52,962 nt of DNA from a virus. Shown piece after piece: positions 15,922 through 23,058 of this stretch. Positions within the stretch are counted from its first letter, which is position 1; the number at the start of each line of letters is the position of its first letter. The position numbers were made by a program, and so were the translations under genes. Where the stretch lies: the IMG/VR virus record IMGVR_UViG_3300009154_000076, positions 1 through 52,962 of that record; one strand, 5' to 3'. The notes beneath the pieces were generated by a model that was given only the letters and a program-made list of their open reading frames with translations, searched no databases and was not told the origin of the DNA.

Positions 15922-15962
15922 CCCCCCGCTGTTAAATATTTTGACAACCGGGGGAATTTTTT
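15922..15962 (+). terminator. Hairpin with U-tract ending at the next start codon
   Basis: CCCCCG (15923-15928) pairs with CGGGGG (15949-15954); weaker inner pairing follows. TTTTTT runs from 15957 to 15962, so it looks like a rho-independent terminator for the 8128-15849 operon. ATG of the next gene begins at 15963, the base after the T-run, and the only purine-rich stretch that could bind ribosomes (GGGGGAA) lies in the 3' arm of the stem. It may therefore also regulate translation. Confidence 0.65.
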
Positions 15963-16289
15963 ATGCAAAAATTTCTAGAATTATATCAACAGAGAATCAA
16001 CACCATACAAGTACAAAAGCGATCATGGGTTATCGTGAGTTTAGTATTTTTAATATCTGTAATATCAATTATGGTGGAATGGGGTGATATATCAAAGATC
16101 AACAACCTATATCTATGGATTTTTGTATTCTCCTCATTGATTTCAACTTCTGTTATATGGTGGTTTTGGACTATGCATATCATGAATACATTTCTCAAAC
16201 ATAGAAAGCAAGAAATTGCGATATTGGAAGAAATAGTGGTTGATATTCGTGAGATGAAACGTGACATTGAACGATTGAAAAAACCTTGA
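15963..16289 (+). CDS. Small two-span membrane protein with C-terminal coiled coil
   Basis: A 108-residue protein. Residues about 20-40 ([19 protein letters not shown]) and 49-70 ([20 protein letters not shown]) are clear membrane segments, followed by a charged helix ([18 protein letters not shown]) fit for a coiled coil. Both ends are probably on the cytoplasmic side. The layout is shared by many small phage membrane proteins, including some holins and superinfection-exclusion proteins; nothing here decides between them. The start abuts a terminator-like hairpin, so expression may depend on read-through or a structured leader. Confidence 0.6.
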   Translation: MQKFLELYQQRINTIQVQKRSWVIVSLVFLISVISIMVEWGDISKINNLYLWIFVFSSLISTSVIWWFWTMHIMNTFLKHRKQEIAILEEIVVDIREMKRDIERLKKP

Positions 16290-16314
16290 TTTTCGGTATT
16301 GTTGATGATATACT
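16286..16314 (+). promoter_or_regulatory. Sigma70-type promoter for the epimerase gene
   Basis: TTGATT (16286-16291) and TATACT (16309-16314) with a 17-nt spacer. The -35 overlaps the stop codon of the membrane protein gene. A start near 16321 places CTGGAG (16325-16330) just ahead of the TTG start at 16340. Confidence 0.7.
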
Positions 16315-16339
16315 GTTAACAATACTGGAGATTACAAAC

Positions 16340-17284
16340 TTGAAGAAAATATTAGTAACTGGCGCAGCTGGGTTCCTTGGATCACATCTCTGTGATAGAC
16401 TGGTTGAGCAAGGACATCATGTATTGGGAGTTGACAACTACTTTACTGGGTCCAAAAAAAATATTGAACATCTTCTAGATTATAAAAATTTTGAAATTAT
16501 TCGCCAAGACGTATGTTTTCCATTATACGTTGAGGTCGATGAAATTTACAATTTAGCATGTCCGGCAAGTCCATACTTTTACCAGTTGGATCCCATTCAA
16601 ACAATGAAAACATCAGTGCTGGGTGCCTATAATATGCTTGGGTTGGCCAAACGCACTGGTGCTAAAATATTGCAAGCCAGCACCAGTGAAGTTTATGGTG
16701 ATCCATCAGTACATCCCCAACCAGAAGAATATTGGGGCAATGTAAATCCAATTGGTATCCGTAGTTGCTATGATGAAGGCAAACGTGCAGCAGAAACATT
16801 GTTTATGGATTACCATCGTGAACACGGCGTCAATTCCAAGATTATACGTATTTTTAATACATATGGTCCCAGAATGGCCAAGGATGATGGAAGGGTGGTC
16901 AGCAATTTTATTGTGCAGGCTCTACAGGGCACCGACATTACCATTTACGGCACTGGACAACAAACTCGCAGTTTTTGTTATGTTGATGATTTAATTGAAG
17001 GCATGATCAAATATATGAACAATGACAGTGCGGGCACGGGGCCAATCAATCTTGGCAACCCTGGTGAATTTACCATGTTAGAGTTGGCACAACTGGTATT
17101 ATCCATGACCGGCAGTTCCAGTAAAATAATTCAAACAGAATTGCCATTAGATGATCCAAAACAACGCCGCCCTGATATTAGTAAAGCCAAAGAGTTACTT
17201 GGATGGGAACCAACTATTTCATTAGAACGTGGTTTATCTAAAACCATTGGTTATTTTGGTGAGTTGCTTGACTCAGAACGCTGA
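16340..17284 (+). CDS. UDP-xylose synthase-like NAD-dependent decarboxylase/epimerase
   Basis: A 314-residue extended SDR enzyme. GAAGFLG at about 8-14 is the NAD-binding loop. [33 protein letters not shown] and Tyr144-xxx-Lys148 (YDEGK) match UDP-glucuronate decarboxylase, which makes UDP-xylose from UDP-glucuronate, more closely than other epimerases. [10 protein letters not shown] and [11 protein letters not shown] fit too. It could supply a pentose donor for the phage glycosyltransferases. I start at TTG 16340 (CTGGAG 9 nt upstream) since homologues begin at KKILVTG; a longer TTG at 16286 would overlap the promoter. Confidence 0.85.
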   Translation: MKKILVTGAAGFLGSHLCDRLVEQGHHVLGVDNYFTGSKKNIEHLLDYKNFEIIRQDVCFPLYVEVDEIYNLACPASPYFYQLDPIQTMKTSVLGAYNMLGLAKRTGAKILQASTSEVYGDPSVHPQPEEYWGNVNPIGIRSCYDEGKRAAETLFMDYHREHGVNSKIIRIFNTYGPRMAKDDGRVVSNFIVQALQGTDITIYGTGQQTRSFCYVDDLIEGMIKYMNNDSAGTGPINLGNPGEFTMLELAQLVLSMTGSSSKIIQTELPLDDPKQRRPDISKAKELLGWEPTISLERGLSKTIGYFGELLDSER

Positions 17285-17296
17285 CAATGTTACAAT
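17268..17296 (+). promoter_or_regulatory. Sigma70-type promoter for two small ORFs
   Basis: TTGACT (17268-17273), 17 nt, TACAAT (17291-17296). The -35 lies in the last codons of the epimerase gene. A start near 17303 coincides with the first ATG downstream, so the 55-aa ORF would be nearly leaderless. Confidence 0.65.
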
Positions 17297-17302
17297 AAGC
17301 TC

Positions 17303-17470
17303 ATGGAATCAAAATTCATAAAAACTAATTGGTCTCAACCATATTCTTCAATGTGGCCATTAAACAATGAAGATCGGTTAATCAATGAAATCGAACAAAG
17401 GATTGATCAAGGCGATCTGACTTTGGCCATTAATATATTAGAGAAAATCAAAGATGACGCAAGAAAATAA
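17303..17470 (+). CDS. Small ORF of 55 residues
   Basis: The frame begins at ATG 17303, seven bases after a good -10 element, with no ribosome site. The peptide has an aromatic N-terminus and a helical, charged C-terminal half (INEIEQRIDQGDLTLAINILEKIKDD). It overlaps the AbrB-like ORF by 17 nt. The promoter placement and the helical composition support it; function unknown. A shorter start at an internal Met (17351) cannot be ruled out. Confidence 0.5.
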   Translation: MESKFIKTNWSQPYSSMWPLNNEDRLINEIEQRIDQGDLTLAINILEKIKDDARK

Positions 17471-17627
17471 AAGAACTTGGGAAATTACGGTAGAGCAAGA
17501 TCCAGAAACAGGAGAATTGATTTTACCGTTGCCACCTGAACTAATTGAATTACAAGGATGGAAGGAAGGTGATGAATTAGACTGGATTGATTCTGGTGAT
17601 GGCACATACACTCTTCAAAAAGTGTAA
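17454..17627 (+). CDS. Small AbrB/MazE-like swapped-hairpin protein
   Basis: A 57-residue ORF. The segment GELILPLPPELIELQGWKEGDELDW, here about residues 20-44, has the AbrB pattern: a beta strand, a Pro-rich turn with LPPEL, GWxxGDxL and a terminal beta hairpin (GDGTYTLQK). AbrB-type proteins dimerise and bind DNA; MazE versions act as antitoxins. No toxin gene is adjacent, so a regulator role is more likely. Start ATG 17454 lies within the previous ORF. Confidence 0.6.
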   Translation: MTQENKRTWEITVEQDPETGELILPLPPELIELQGWKEGDELDWIDSGDGTYTLQKV

Positions 17628-17753
17628 AGCTCATATATATTTTCTATATGATCAGTACTGAAGTATTACTACTACCTTGGCAGGGCATAAATGAGTATAT
17701 ATGCATACTAAGTAATAGTATAATAGTAAAATATATATAGAGGATAATATATT
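17628..17753 (+). promoter_or_regulatory. A/T-rich leader of the LuxR-type regulator gene
   Basis: A 126-nt region with a TATAAT at 17714-17719 or nearby but no good -35 at the right distance, an imperfect dyad around CAGTACTGAAGTATTAC, and an AGAGGATAA ribosome site before ATG 17754. A repressed or activator-dependent promoter is possible. I see nothing stronger. Confidence 0.3.
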
Positions 17754-18473
17754 ATGGATATTACACAAATTCTAGCGGGCCTGACTATGGACAATAGGGA
17801 AAAGCCAGTGATACTTTATTTTCGCGGAGATGTTATAACTAGCCCACCCGCCAGTATTATATCTTACATAGAGCAGCATGCCAATTGTTCTATTATTTTC
17901 TGTGATTCTTGGGATGAACTATCCAAAGGAATATCATTTGTTCCAGACCTAATTTCATTTCACTCCGATGTCATCAAACGAGAAAACGTAACTACTTACG
18001 AATTTGTTTCCATGGTCACTACCATGGCAAAATATATTTTACCAGAAGATAATAAGCCAAAGTTTGCTGCAGTTATTGAACCAAATTGCCGATATGAATT
18101 TATCAAAGAATTACAGAGCACAGGTATATCCGGAGTGATACCTTCTTCATCTGGCTTTGGTGTCAATCATACCATCGACGCTATTTCAGCTATTTTGAAT
18201 TCGAACAAATATTGGCCAAAAGAAATTGTTAATAAACTACATGTCAAGAAAGCTCAAAAGAATGATGACAATTCACAAATAAAATTAACTGATCGTCAAG
18301 CACAAATTTTAGATTTAGTGTGTCATCGTGGTTTGAGTAACAAACATATTGCCAGAGCATTACAAATTTCAGAGAGCACAGTCAAAGTTCACATGAGCGC
18401 AATATTAAAAGAATATGGTGTAAAAAATCGCACTCAATTGGCATTGGCAGCAATGTCGTCCTTATCTGCATAG
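17754..18473 (+). CDS. NarL/LuxR-type transcriptional regulator with degenerate receiver domain
   Basis: A 239-residue protein. Residues about 177-235 are a clear LuxR-type helix-turn-helix: LTDRQAQILDLVCHRGLSNKHIARALQISESTVKVHMSAILKEYGV, with the family's Glu/Gln-to-Leu start, SNKxIA turn and SxxTVKxH recognition helix. Residues 15-150 follow the alternating pattern of a CheY-like receiver but the acidic pocket and the conserved Lys near the end (GVIPSSSG replaces GYLxK) are missing, so phosphorylation is unlikely. It probably binds DNA constitutively or senses another signal. A strong terminator follows. It could control phage or host promoters. Confidence 0.8.
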   Translation: MDITQILAGLTMDNREKPVILYFRGDVITSPPASIISYIEQHANCSIIFCDSWDELSKGISFVPDLISFHSDVIKRENVTTYEFVSMVTTMAKYILPEDNKPKFAAVIEPNCRYEFIKELQSTGISGVIPSSSGFGVNHTIDAISAILNSNKYWPKEIVNKLHVKKAQKNDDNSQIKLTDRQAQILDLVCHRGLSNKHIARALQISESTVKVHMSAILKEYGVKNRTQLALAAMSSLSA

Positions 18474-18505
18474 CAGTTTACCTAGATCAATCCCCGCGTA
18501 GTTTA

Positions 18506-18538
18506 ATAAACCCCCTTAACAGGGGGTTTATCATTTCT
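18506..18538 (+). terminator. Rho-independent terminator after the regulator gene
   Basis: A perfect 10-bp stem (18506-18515 with 18522-18531) with five G:C pairs at the loop end and a 6-nt loop TTAACA. It is followed by a short U-containing stretch (CATTTC). It begins 33 nt after the regulator stop. Confidence 0.85.
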
Positions 18539-18539
18539 A

Positions 18540-18783
18540 ATACCGAAGTTTCTATAGCACGTTGGTATAACAAAACCATCCATTTTTCCCGGTAAGTACT
18601 TATACATATACTCAAATTAACATATTTGAGTTTTGAATTTCAATGTACTTTAATTAAAAACCAAGGTCATTGATACAGGTAACAATGCTGGTGCATTGTT
18701 AGGCCATGAATAGAAAATCTTTTTATGGTCACAGACTGAATTCAATATATTTGGATTCAGAATTTTAATCTAAGGAAAATAAA
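18540..18783 (+). ncRNA. Non-coding leader with three further hairpins
   Basis: No ORF of note. Three stem-loops follow the terminator: 18610-18631 (8 bp, followed by TTT), 18680-18701 (9 bp with TGGT loop), and 18736-18760 (10 bp with one wobble, loop TATAT, followed by AATTTT). TACCG at 18541 could also pair with CGGTA at 18590. ATG 18784 follows after TAAGGAAA. A possible -35/-10 pair is TTGAGT (18626) and TTTAAT (18649). It could be a structured 5' leader that stabilises the transcript of the next genes, or a small RNA. Confidence 0.45.
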
Positions 18784-19344
18784 ATGGCTGATTTTATGAA
18801 TTTAACAACCGACCCTTTCTTTTCATTGAGTGGTCAAATCAATGACGTGAAAACTAAAGTTGCAGATAGTATTTTTGAAAACTATAAGTTACAAGTTGCA
18901 CAAACCAATGATGTCAACAACCGTGCTATGCAAGTTGCTTTGCATGATTCTTCAGCATTGGCTGATCTAAAACAAGCTGTTGCCGATGGCACATTGCAGA
19001 CCATGTTGGCTGCTTCTCGTACCGATTCCGCAATTGGTGCTACAGCAATGCAAACACAACGCGAGATCATGAATCAGGGCGAAATGACCCGTGGATTGAT
19101 CAATGCATTGAACACACAAAACTTGAATACTGCGTTGATCAACACCAACACAGCATTGACAGGTCTTGGTGGTCAGTATGCTGGTCTTGGTTTGGCTTAT
19201 GGCGGTGCAGTTGCAGCATATCAAAGTGCTAATACAGTAAGTGCAGTTAACGCACTAAACAGTGCTATTGCTAGCCAAGGTGTTATTAACACCGGAACAA
19301 TGTCTGGAACAACTCAGACTGCAAATCCAACAACTATTCGCTAA
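18784..19344 (+). CDS. Small virion-type protein, paralogue A
   Basis: A 186-residue protein, mostly helical, with Ala/Gln/Asn-rich repeats and without Cys. It begins with a TTDPFFSLSGQINDVKTKVAD segment and shares roughly 70% of residues with the next gene. It ends in a Gly/Ala region (YAGLGLAYGGAVAAYQ) and a tail NTGTMSGTTQTANPTTIR, a motif repeated in two neighbours. Composition and place at the head of a fibre locus, with a strong leader, suggest an abundant structural or tail-associated protein; this is inference. Confidence 0.6.
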   Translation: MADFMNLTTDPFFSLSGQINDVKTKVADSIFENYKLQVAQTNDVNNRAMQVALHDSSALADLKQAVADGTLQTMLAASRTDSAIGATAMQTQREIMNQGEMTRGLINALNTQNLNTALINTNTALTGLGGQYAGLGLAYGGAVAAYQSANTVSAVNALNSAIASQGVINTGTMSGTTQTANPTTIR

Positions 19345-19361
19345 TAGTTGATGGTGTAGTG

Positions 19362-19394
19362 ATACTGGGTCATGGAGACCCCCTGACCCAGTAT
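19362..19394 (+). terminator. Intercistronic hairpin between the two paralogues
   Basis: A perfect 11-bp stem (19362-19372 with 19384-19394) followed by TTTAATTT. It lies between the paralogues' stop and start and likely attenuates or stabilises the mRNA. The ribosome site TAGGAG follows at once. Confidence 0.7.
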
Positions 19395-19414
19395 TTTAAT
19401 TTAGGAGAATAAAA

Positions 19415-19984
19415 ATGGATGGTTCAACATCAACATATACTATCACAACCGACCCTTTCTTTTCATTGAGTAATGAGATCAATAATGTGAAAACTAAGGT
19501 TGCAGATAGTGTTTTTGAAAATTATAAGCTACAGGTTGCACAAGCCGCCGATATTAATAACCGCGCCATGCAAGTTGCTCTGCATGATGCTAGTGAATTG
19601 GCTGCACTAAAACAAGCTGCTAGTAATAGCACTTTGCAAACAATGCTGGCTTCTGCTCGTACTGATTCTGCAATTGGTGCAACTGCTATGCAAACACAGC
19701 GTGAAGTCATGCATCAGGGTGAAAAAGATCGTGGTTTGGCCAATTTCTTGAACACACAAAACTTGAATACTGCGTTGATCAATATCAACACAGCAATCAC
19801 TGGCTTTGGTGGACAATACGCTGGTCTTGGTTTGGCTTATGGTGGTGCGGTTGCTGCAGTACAGAGTGCAGACTCAGTAAATGCATTAAATGCAGTAAAC
19901 AGTGCTATATCTGGCCAAGGAATTGTAAACACTGGAGTAATGACTACAAGTACTCAGACATCTACACCAGTCAGCATTGGTTAA
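19415..19984 (+). CDS. Small virion-type protein, paralogue B
   Basis: A 189-residue duplicate of the 18784 gene: the FENYKLQVAQ, MQVALHDAS, TLQTMLASARTDSAIGATAMQTQRE and LNTQNLNTALIN segments are nearly the same, while the N-terminal 12 residues and the spacer before the tail differ. The C-terminal tail is NTGVMTTSTQTSTPVSIG, a relaxed version of its paralogue's. A gene duplication followed by moderate divergence, in tandem and on the same strand, is evident. Probably a homologous or mixed-oligomer structural component. Confidence 0.6.
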   Translation: MDGSTSTYTITTDPFFSLSNEINNVKTKVADSVFENYKLQVAQAADINNRAMQVALHDASELAALKQAASNSTLQTMLASARTDSAIGATAMQTQREVMHQGEKDRGLANFLNTQNLNTALININTAITGFGGQYAGLGLAYGGAVAAVQSADSVNALNAVNSAISGQGIVNTGVMTTSTQTSTPVSIG

Positions 19985-20001
19985 CTTTTAAGGAAAACAT
20001 T

Positions 20002-20172
20002 ATGTTTAGATCCGGTATAGGTTTTGGAGGTGGGTTTTATCCTAGGGGATATCTTGGAGCAGGCATAGGCTACCCCTATTACGGTCTCTTGGCTTATCCA
20101 TACTTCGGCGCAATCGGTTACCCATATTATGGTGGGTGTGGATATTGTGGCGGCGGTGGTTATTATTATTAA
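20002..20172 (+). CDS. Gly/Tyr-rich small protein, 56 aa
   Basis: A 56-residue ORF behind an AAGGAAAAC ribosome site. Gly and Tyr make up more than half of it, in runs like GYPYYGLL, AYPYFGAIGYPYYGG and CGYCGGGG, ending YYY. Such composition is found in adhesive, disordered or phase-separating proteins and in some structural surface proteins. It lies between the paralogue pair and a related Gly/Tyr gene. A strong ribosome site and the in-frame match of composition to the 20234 gene support coding. Confidence 0.6.
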   Translation: MFRSGIGFGGGFYPRGYLGAGIGYPYYGLLAYPYFGAIGYPYYGGCGYCGGGGYYY

Positions 20173-20184
20173 TATCTAGAAACA

Positions 20185-20220
20185 ATGAGCCAACTCAAAA
20201 GGTTGGCTCATCTGCATTTT
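20185..20220 (+). terminator. Intercistronic hairpin, 10-bp stem
   Basis: ATGAGCCAAC (20185-20194) pairs perfectly with GTTGGCTCAT (20202-20211) around a 7-nt loop, followed by CTGCATTTT. It separates two Gly/Tyr-rich ORFs. Its form is terminator-like; as with the hairpin at 19362 it may leave partial read-through. Confidence 0.7.
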
Positions 20221-20233
20221 ACAGGAGAATATT

Positions 20234-20434
20234 ATGTACTCAGGTTATTATTACCCATATTATAGAAGTTTTGGTTACGGTTATCCAGTGTTTGGTCAGC
20301 CATATGGTTATTTCCCATCCAATTATGGATACAGTAGCAACATAATCGGCAGTGCCATTGCCAATCAAGGCATTGTTAACACTGGAACCATGACGGGAAC
20401 AACTCAAGTTGCCACCCCAACGGTAATTTGGTGA
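20234..20434 (+). CDS. Gly/Tyr-rich protein with the shared C-terminal tail, 66 aa
   Basis: A 66-residue protein. Residues 1-34 are Gly/Tyr/Pro-rich (YYYPYYRSFGYGYPVFG) like the 20002 ORF. Residues 36-66 (IIGSAIANQGIVNTGTMTGTTQ and so on) match the C-terminal tails of both paralogues at 18784 and 19415. It looks like a fusion of a Gly/Tyr segment to the tail module. ACAGGAG precedes the ATG. Likely a virion component that uses the tail for assembly or for binding a common partner. Confidence 0.65.
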   Translation: MYSGYYYPYYRSFGYGYPVFGQPYGYFPSNYGYSSNIIGSAIANQGIVNTGTMTGTTQVATPTVIW

Positions 20435-20439
20435 TCAAA

Positions 20440-21141
20440 ATGTACAAAAAAATAACACACAACATCGTAGAAGAACATCATGGAATCCATCCAATGCTGG
20501 CCAACAATTCTGTTGCGGGGGCATTTGTGCCCGGTCAGTTAGAACCACTGCCCAATGTTGTAATTAATGAACAAACTTTGACATTTCGTATGGATTCTAG
20601 AACATTATGGACCAGATATAGTTTGGGCATGATCAACTATTCCGTGAGTAGTTTCGGAAACCTAAGTAGCACCGATTCGGTAGAAAGAAATCTATATAAA
20701 TCAGCAAGTAATATAGGAGATTACTTTATTCCATATTATGGAATAGCTGCCGGATCTAAAATTGGCGGATTACTCATCGCCATAGCCACCAATGGAACCA
20801 AAGTCGTAGAGGCTATTGGAGCTAACAGAGATATCGCAGTATTCCAAGACATTTGGATTAAACAAATTCATGAGTTATCGGTATATCTTAATGAACTTAA
20901 TCCAGGGCAATATCCTGTTCCTCTATTGGAAGAAATGTTAATTAATCTTACCAAGTTTTGGACTGATGATTTTACTGCTAGATTTAACAAAGATTTTGCA
21001 GCAGATGCCATTGCGTTGGACAATATATTAAAAGTGGCAGTGAGTGGAATACCAGATCATGCCAACAAAGGATATCAAAGTTTAGCTGACATTCTCAGTA
21101 GAGGAATTATCGCGCAGTACCCATTATCTTTTGTGGAGTAA
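20440..21141 (+). CDS. Fibre-locus protein, 233 aa, paralogue of the 25125 gene
   Basis: A 233-residue protein beginning MYKKITHNIVEEHHGIHPM; its relative at 25125 begins MYKKVTHHIIEEHFDHPM and has exactly the same length. The middle is helical, and the last stretch (RGIIAQYPLSFVE) parallels that of the relative. I set the start at ATG 20440 because it aligns with that relative; an earlier TTG at 20428 overlaps the preceding gene. No enzyme motif. It may be a fibre-associated or chaperone-like protein, since both copies sit beside collagen-like genes. Confidence 0.6.
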   Translation: MYKKITHNIVEEHHGIHPMLANNSVAGAFVPGQLEPLPNVVINEQTLTFRMDSRTLWTRYSLGMINYSVSSFGNLSSTDSVERNLYKSASNIGDYFIPYYGIAAGSKIGGLLIAIATNGTKVVEAIGANRDIAVFQDIWIKQIHELSVYLNELNPGQYPVPLLEEMLINLTKFWTDDFTARFNKDFAADAIALDNILKVAVSGIPDHANKGYQSLADILSRGIIAQYPLSFVE

Positions 21142-21145
21142 TTCA

Positions 21146-21400
21146 ATGAGTATAATCCGTGTTCAAGACAACAGTGATGATAACAAAGATTTAGAATATA
21201 AGAATCTAGAAGCACATGTAATTCTTTGTAAACAGCGGTATTCTGCGCTAGAGAGTAGGATAGAACGGATTGAAAAAAAGGTGGATGATATCATTGAACA
21301 AGCCAGAGTAAATCGTAGGTTATTGATCAAAGTATCAATTACTATTATGTCAGTGATTATCACCACCGCCGTATCTTTATTATTGAAATATAACGGGTGA
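21146..21400 (+). CDS. Small coiled-coil/tail-anchored membrane protein (XhlA-like layout)
   Basis: An 84-residue protein starting at ATG 21146 behind TGGAGTA. A charged coiled-coil segment (ALESRIERIEKKVDDIIEQARVNRRLL) is followed by one C-terminal membrane span (VSITIMSVIITTAVSLLL). That order, helix then single tail anchor, is the layout of XhlA-type haemolysin/holin helpers of phages. A lysis role is plausible but no endolysin is seen nearby. Confidence 0.5.
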   Translation: MSIIRVQDNSDDNKDLEYKNLEAHVILCKQRYSALESRIERIEKKVDDIIEQARVNRRLLIKVSITIMSVIITTAVSLLLKYNG

Positions 21401-21404
21401 TATC

Positions 21405-21935
21405 ATGAATGAATTTGAAAAAAATAAACAAAAAATAGAATTAATAAAAAAAGCCCGCCAACTGTTAAATCAAGAATATATTGAGCAACGTGCCAAGGAC
21501 TATACGAACTGGGAAACGGCATGCAATATAGCATGGAAAACCAGTGGTACTAAATTACCGTTTCCATCAATACCACCAATGCCAACCGAAGAGGATGTGG
21601 TTGCTAGAGCTTTGGTTCTTTACAATGAAATGTACCCACCTGTTGTTTCGCCACCCGTTGAGGAACCCATGACTCAACCAACAGAACAGCCTGAGAAAAC
21701 GTCGATGGCCGTTGATGCAAGTAGCACTGATGTTATATCCGACACTGCATCGGAAGAACCTAAAGAATCAATAATTCCAGAAGATTCACAACCAAAAGTA
21801 TTAAATTCTGGACAACAAAATGTATTAATTTCTGAGATGCCGGTTGCAACCCATCAAGCGATATCGCCATGGTATACGTATCTGACGTCAGGCAATAAAA
21901 CGAATAAAAAAGATAGTTCTTTAATCAAGGAATAA
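21405..21935 (+). CDS. Acidic, Pro-rich hypothetical protein
   Basis: A 176-residue protein. Residues 1-60 are charged and helical with a Trp-containing core (NWETACNIAWKTSG). From about 75 it is Pro/Glu/Ser/Thr-rich and likely disordered. It ends four nt before the collagen-like gene, so it may be an assembly or linker protein for fibres; no family recognised. Confidence 0.45.
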   Translation: MNEFEKNKQKIELIKKARQLLNQEYIEQRAKDYTNWETACNIAWKTSGTKLPFPSIPPMPTEEDVVARALVLYNEMYPPVVSPPVEEPMTQPTEQPEKTSMAVDASSTDVISDTASEEPKESIIPEDSQPKVLNSGQQNVLISEMPVATHQAISPWYTYLTSGNKTNKKDSSLIKE

Positions 21936-21939
21936 TAAA

Positions 21940-23058
21940 ATGTTTAATAATTTGGGATTTTTTTCTCCGCCACGTGCTGTTAGGTATAGATTGCGAGTTT
22001 CCCCTGTAACAACAATTGGGGGCATTGAAAATGAAGTATTTATGGTTGGATCCGGAGCCTCTGGATTCACCGGTAGCGCGGGACCGCAAGGCCCACAGGG
22101 ATTTACTGGTAGTGCTGGTTCAGCCGGTGGATTTACCGGAAGCGTTGGTGCACAAGGCCCACATGGTTATTCAGGGTCGGCTGGGTTCACTGGATCTGCT
22201 GGATTTACGGGATCCATTGGTGCAACTGGTGCACAAGGACCACAAGGATATACTGGTTCGAATGGGTTCACTGGTAGTACTGGATCTACCGGTAGTGTAG
22301 GTGCGCAGGGACCACAGGGACCACAAGGTTATACTGGAAGTATTGGTTTTACCGGTAGTATTGGATTTACTGGATCTATTGGCGCAACTGGTGCACAGGG
22401 ACCACAGGGACCACAGGGACCACAAGGTTATACTGGAAGTATTGGTTTTACCGGATCGGTTGGTGCTCAAGGTCCTCAGGGATCATTGGGATTTACTGGA
22501 TCTGTTGGTGCACAGGGTCCACAAGGTGCCACTGGATTTACTGGTAGTACTGGATTTACCGGAAGTGTAGGTGTACAGGGACCACAAGGTTTTGCTGGAT
22601 CAGTAGGCACACAAGGACCACAAGGTTATACTGGAAGTGTTGGATTTACTGGATCAGTAGGCGCAACTGGTGCACAGGGACCACAAGGTTATACTGGAAG
22701 TGTTGGCGATATTGGATTTACAGGATCAGTTGGATTTACCGGAAGTGCTGGTGGACTAATCGTGCCAGTGACCACTGTCACACAGATTGCACCATATGTT
22801 GCGACTACCAGCGATTATTTTATTGCAATGAACGTCCCCGCTGCTAGTGTAGTCAACCTTCCAGCTGTCCCCGTCGGTAAAGTCTATATAATAAAAGATG
22901 CTGCCGGAAAAGCCGGACCAGTTATTTCCGGTGGATTAAACAATACCATCACGGTTTCCGATGTTACCACTATTGATGGCGCAGCCAGCGCGCTAATCAA
23001 TGTCAACTATGGAAGTTTGACATTGATATTCAATGGCACTGAATGGAATATTGTGTAA
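21940..23058 (+). CDS. Collagen-like tail fibre protein with beta-rich C-terminal domain
   Basis: A 372-residue protein. After a 40-residue N-terminal cap, residues about 43-270 are Gly-X-Y triplets grouped as GFTGSxG and AQGPQG. The last 100 residues (VPVTTVTQIAPYVATTSDYF... to NGTEWNIV) have no triplets and resemble a trimerisation or receptor-binding domain. Fibres of this type trimerise as triple helices. Its TAA overlaps the ATG of the next gene (TAATG). The same end motif (xGTxWNIV) closes the 23628 gene. Confidence 0.75.
   Translation: MFNNLGFFSPPRAVRYRLRVSPVTTIGGIENEVFMVGSGASGFTGSAGPQGPQGFTGSAGSAGGFTGSVGAQGPHGYSGSAGFTGSAGFTGSIGATGAQGPQGYTGSNGFTGSTGSTGSVGAQGPQGPQGYTGSIGFTGSIGFTGSIGATGAQGPQGPQGPQGYTGSIGFTGSVGAQGPQGSLGFTGSVGAQGPQGATGFTGSTGFTGSVGVQGPQGFAGSVGTQGPQGYTGSVGFTGSVGATGAQGPQGYTGSVGDIGFTGSVGFTGSAGGLIVPVTTVTQIAPYVATTSDYFIAMNVPAASVVNLPAVPVGKVYIIKDAAGKAGPVISGGLNNTITVSDVTTIDGAASALINVNYGSLTLIFNGTEWNIV

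Noticed and set aside
16286-16339. A TTG start at 16286 for the epimerase
   Set aside because: It overlaps the -35 box and lacks a ribosome site; the family starts at KKILVTG.
17628-17753. A sigma70 promoter built on TATAAT near 17714
   Set aside because: No -35 box at 16-18 nt; only the -10 is present.
22171-22570. Opposite-strand and shifted ORFs in the 21940 collagen-like gene
   Set aside because: They follow from the Gly-X-Y codon bias of the real frame.
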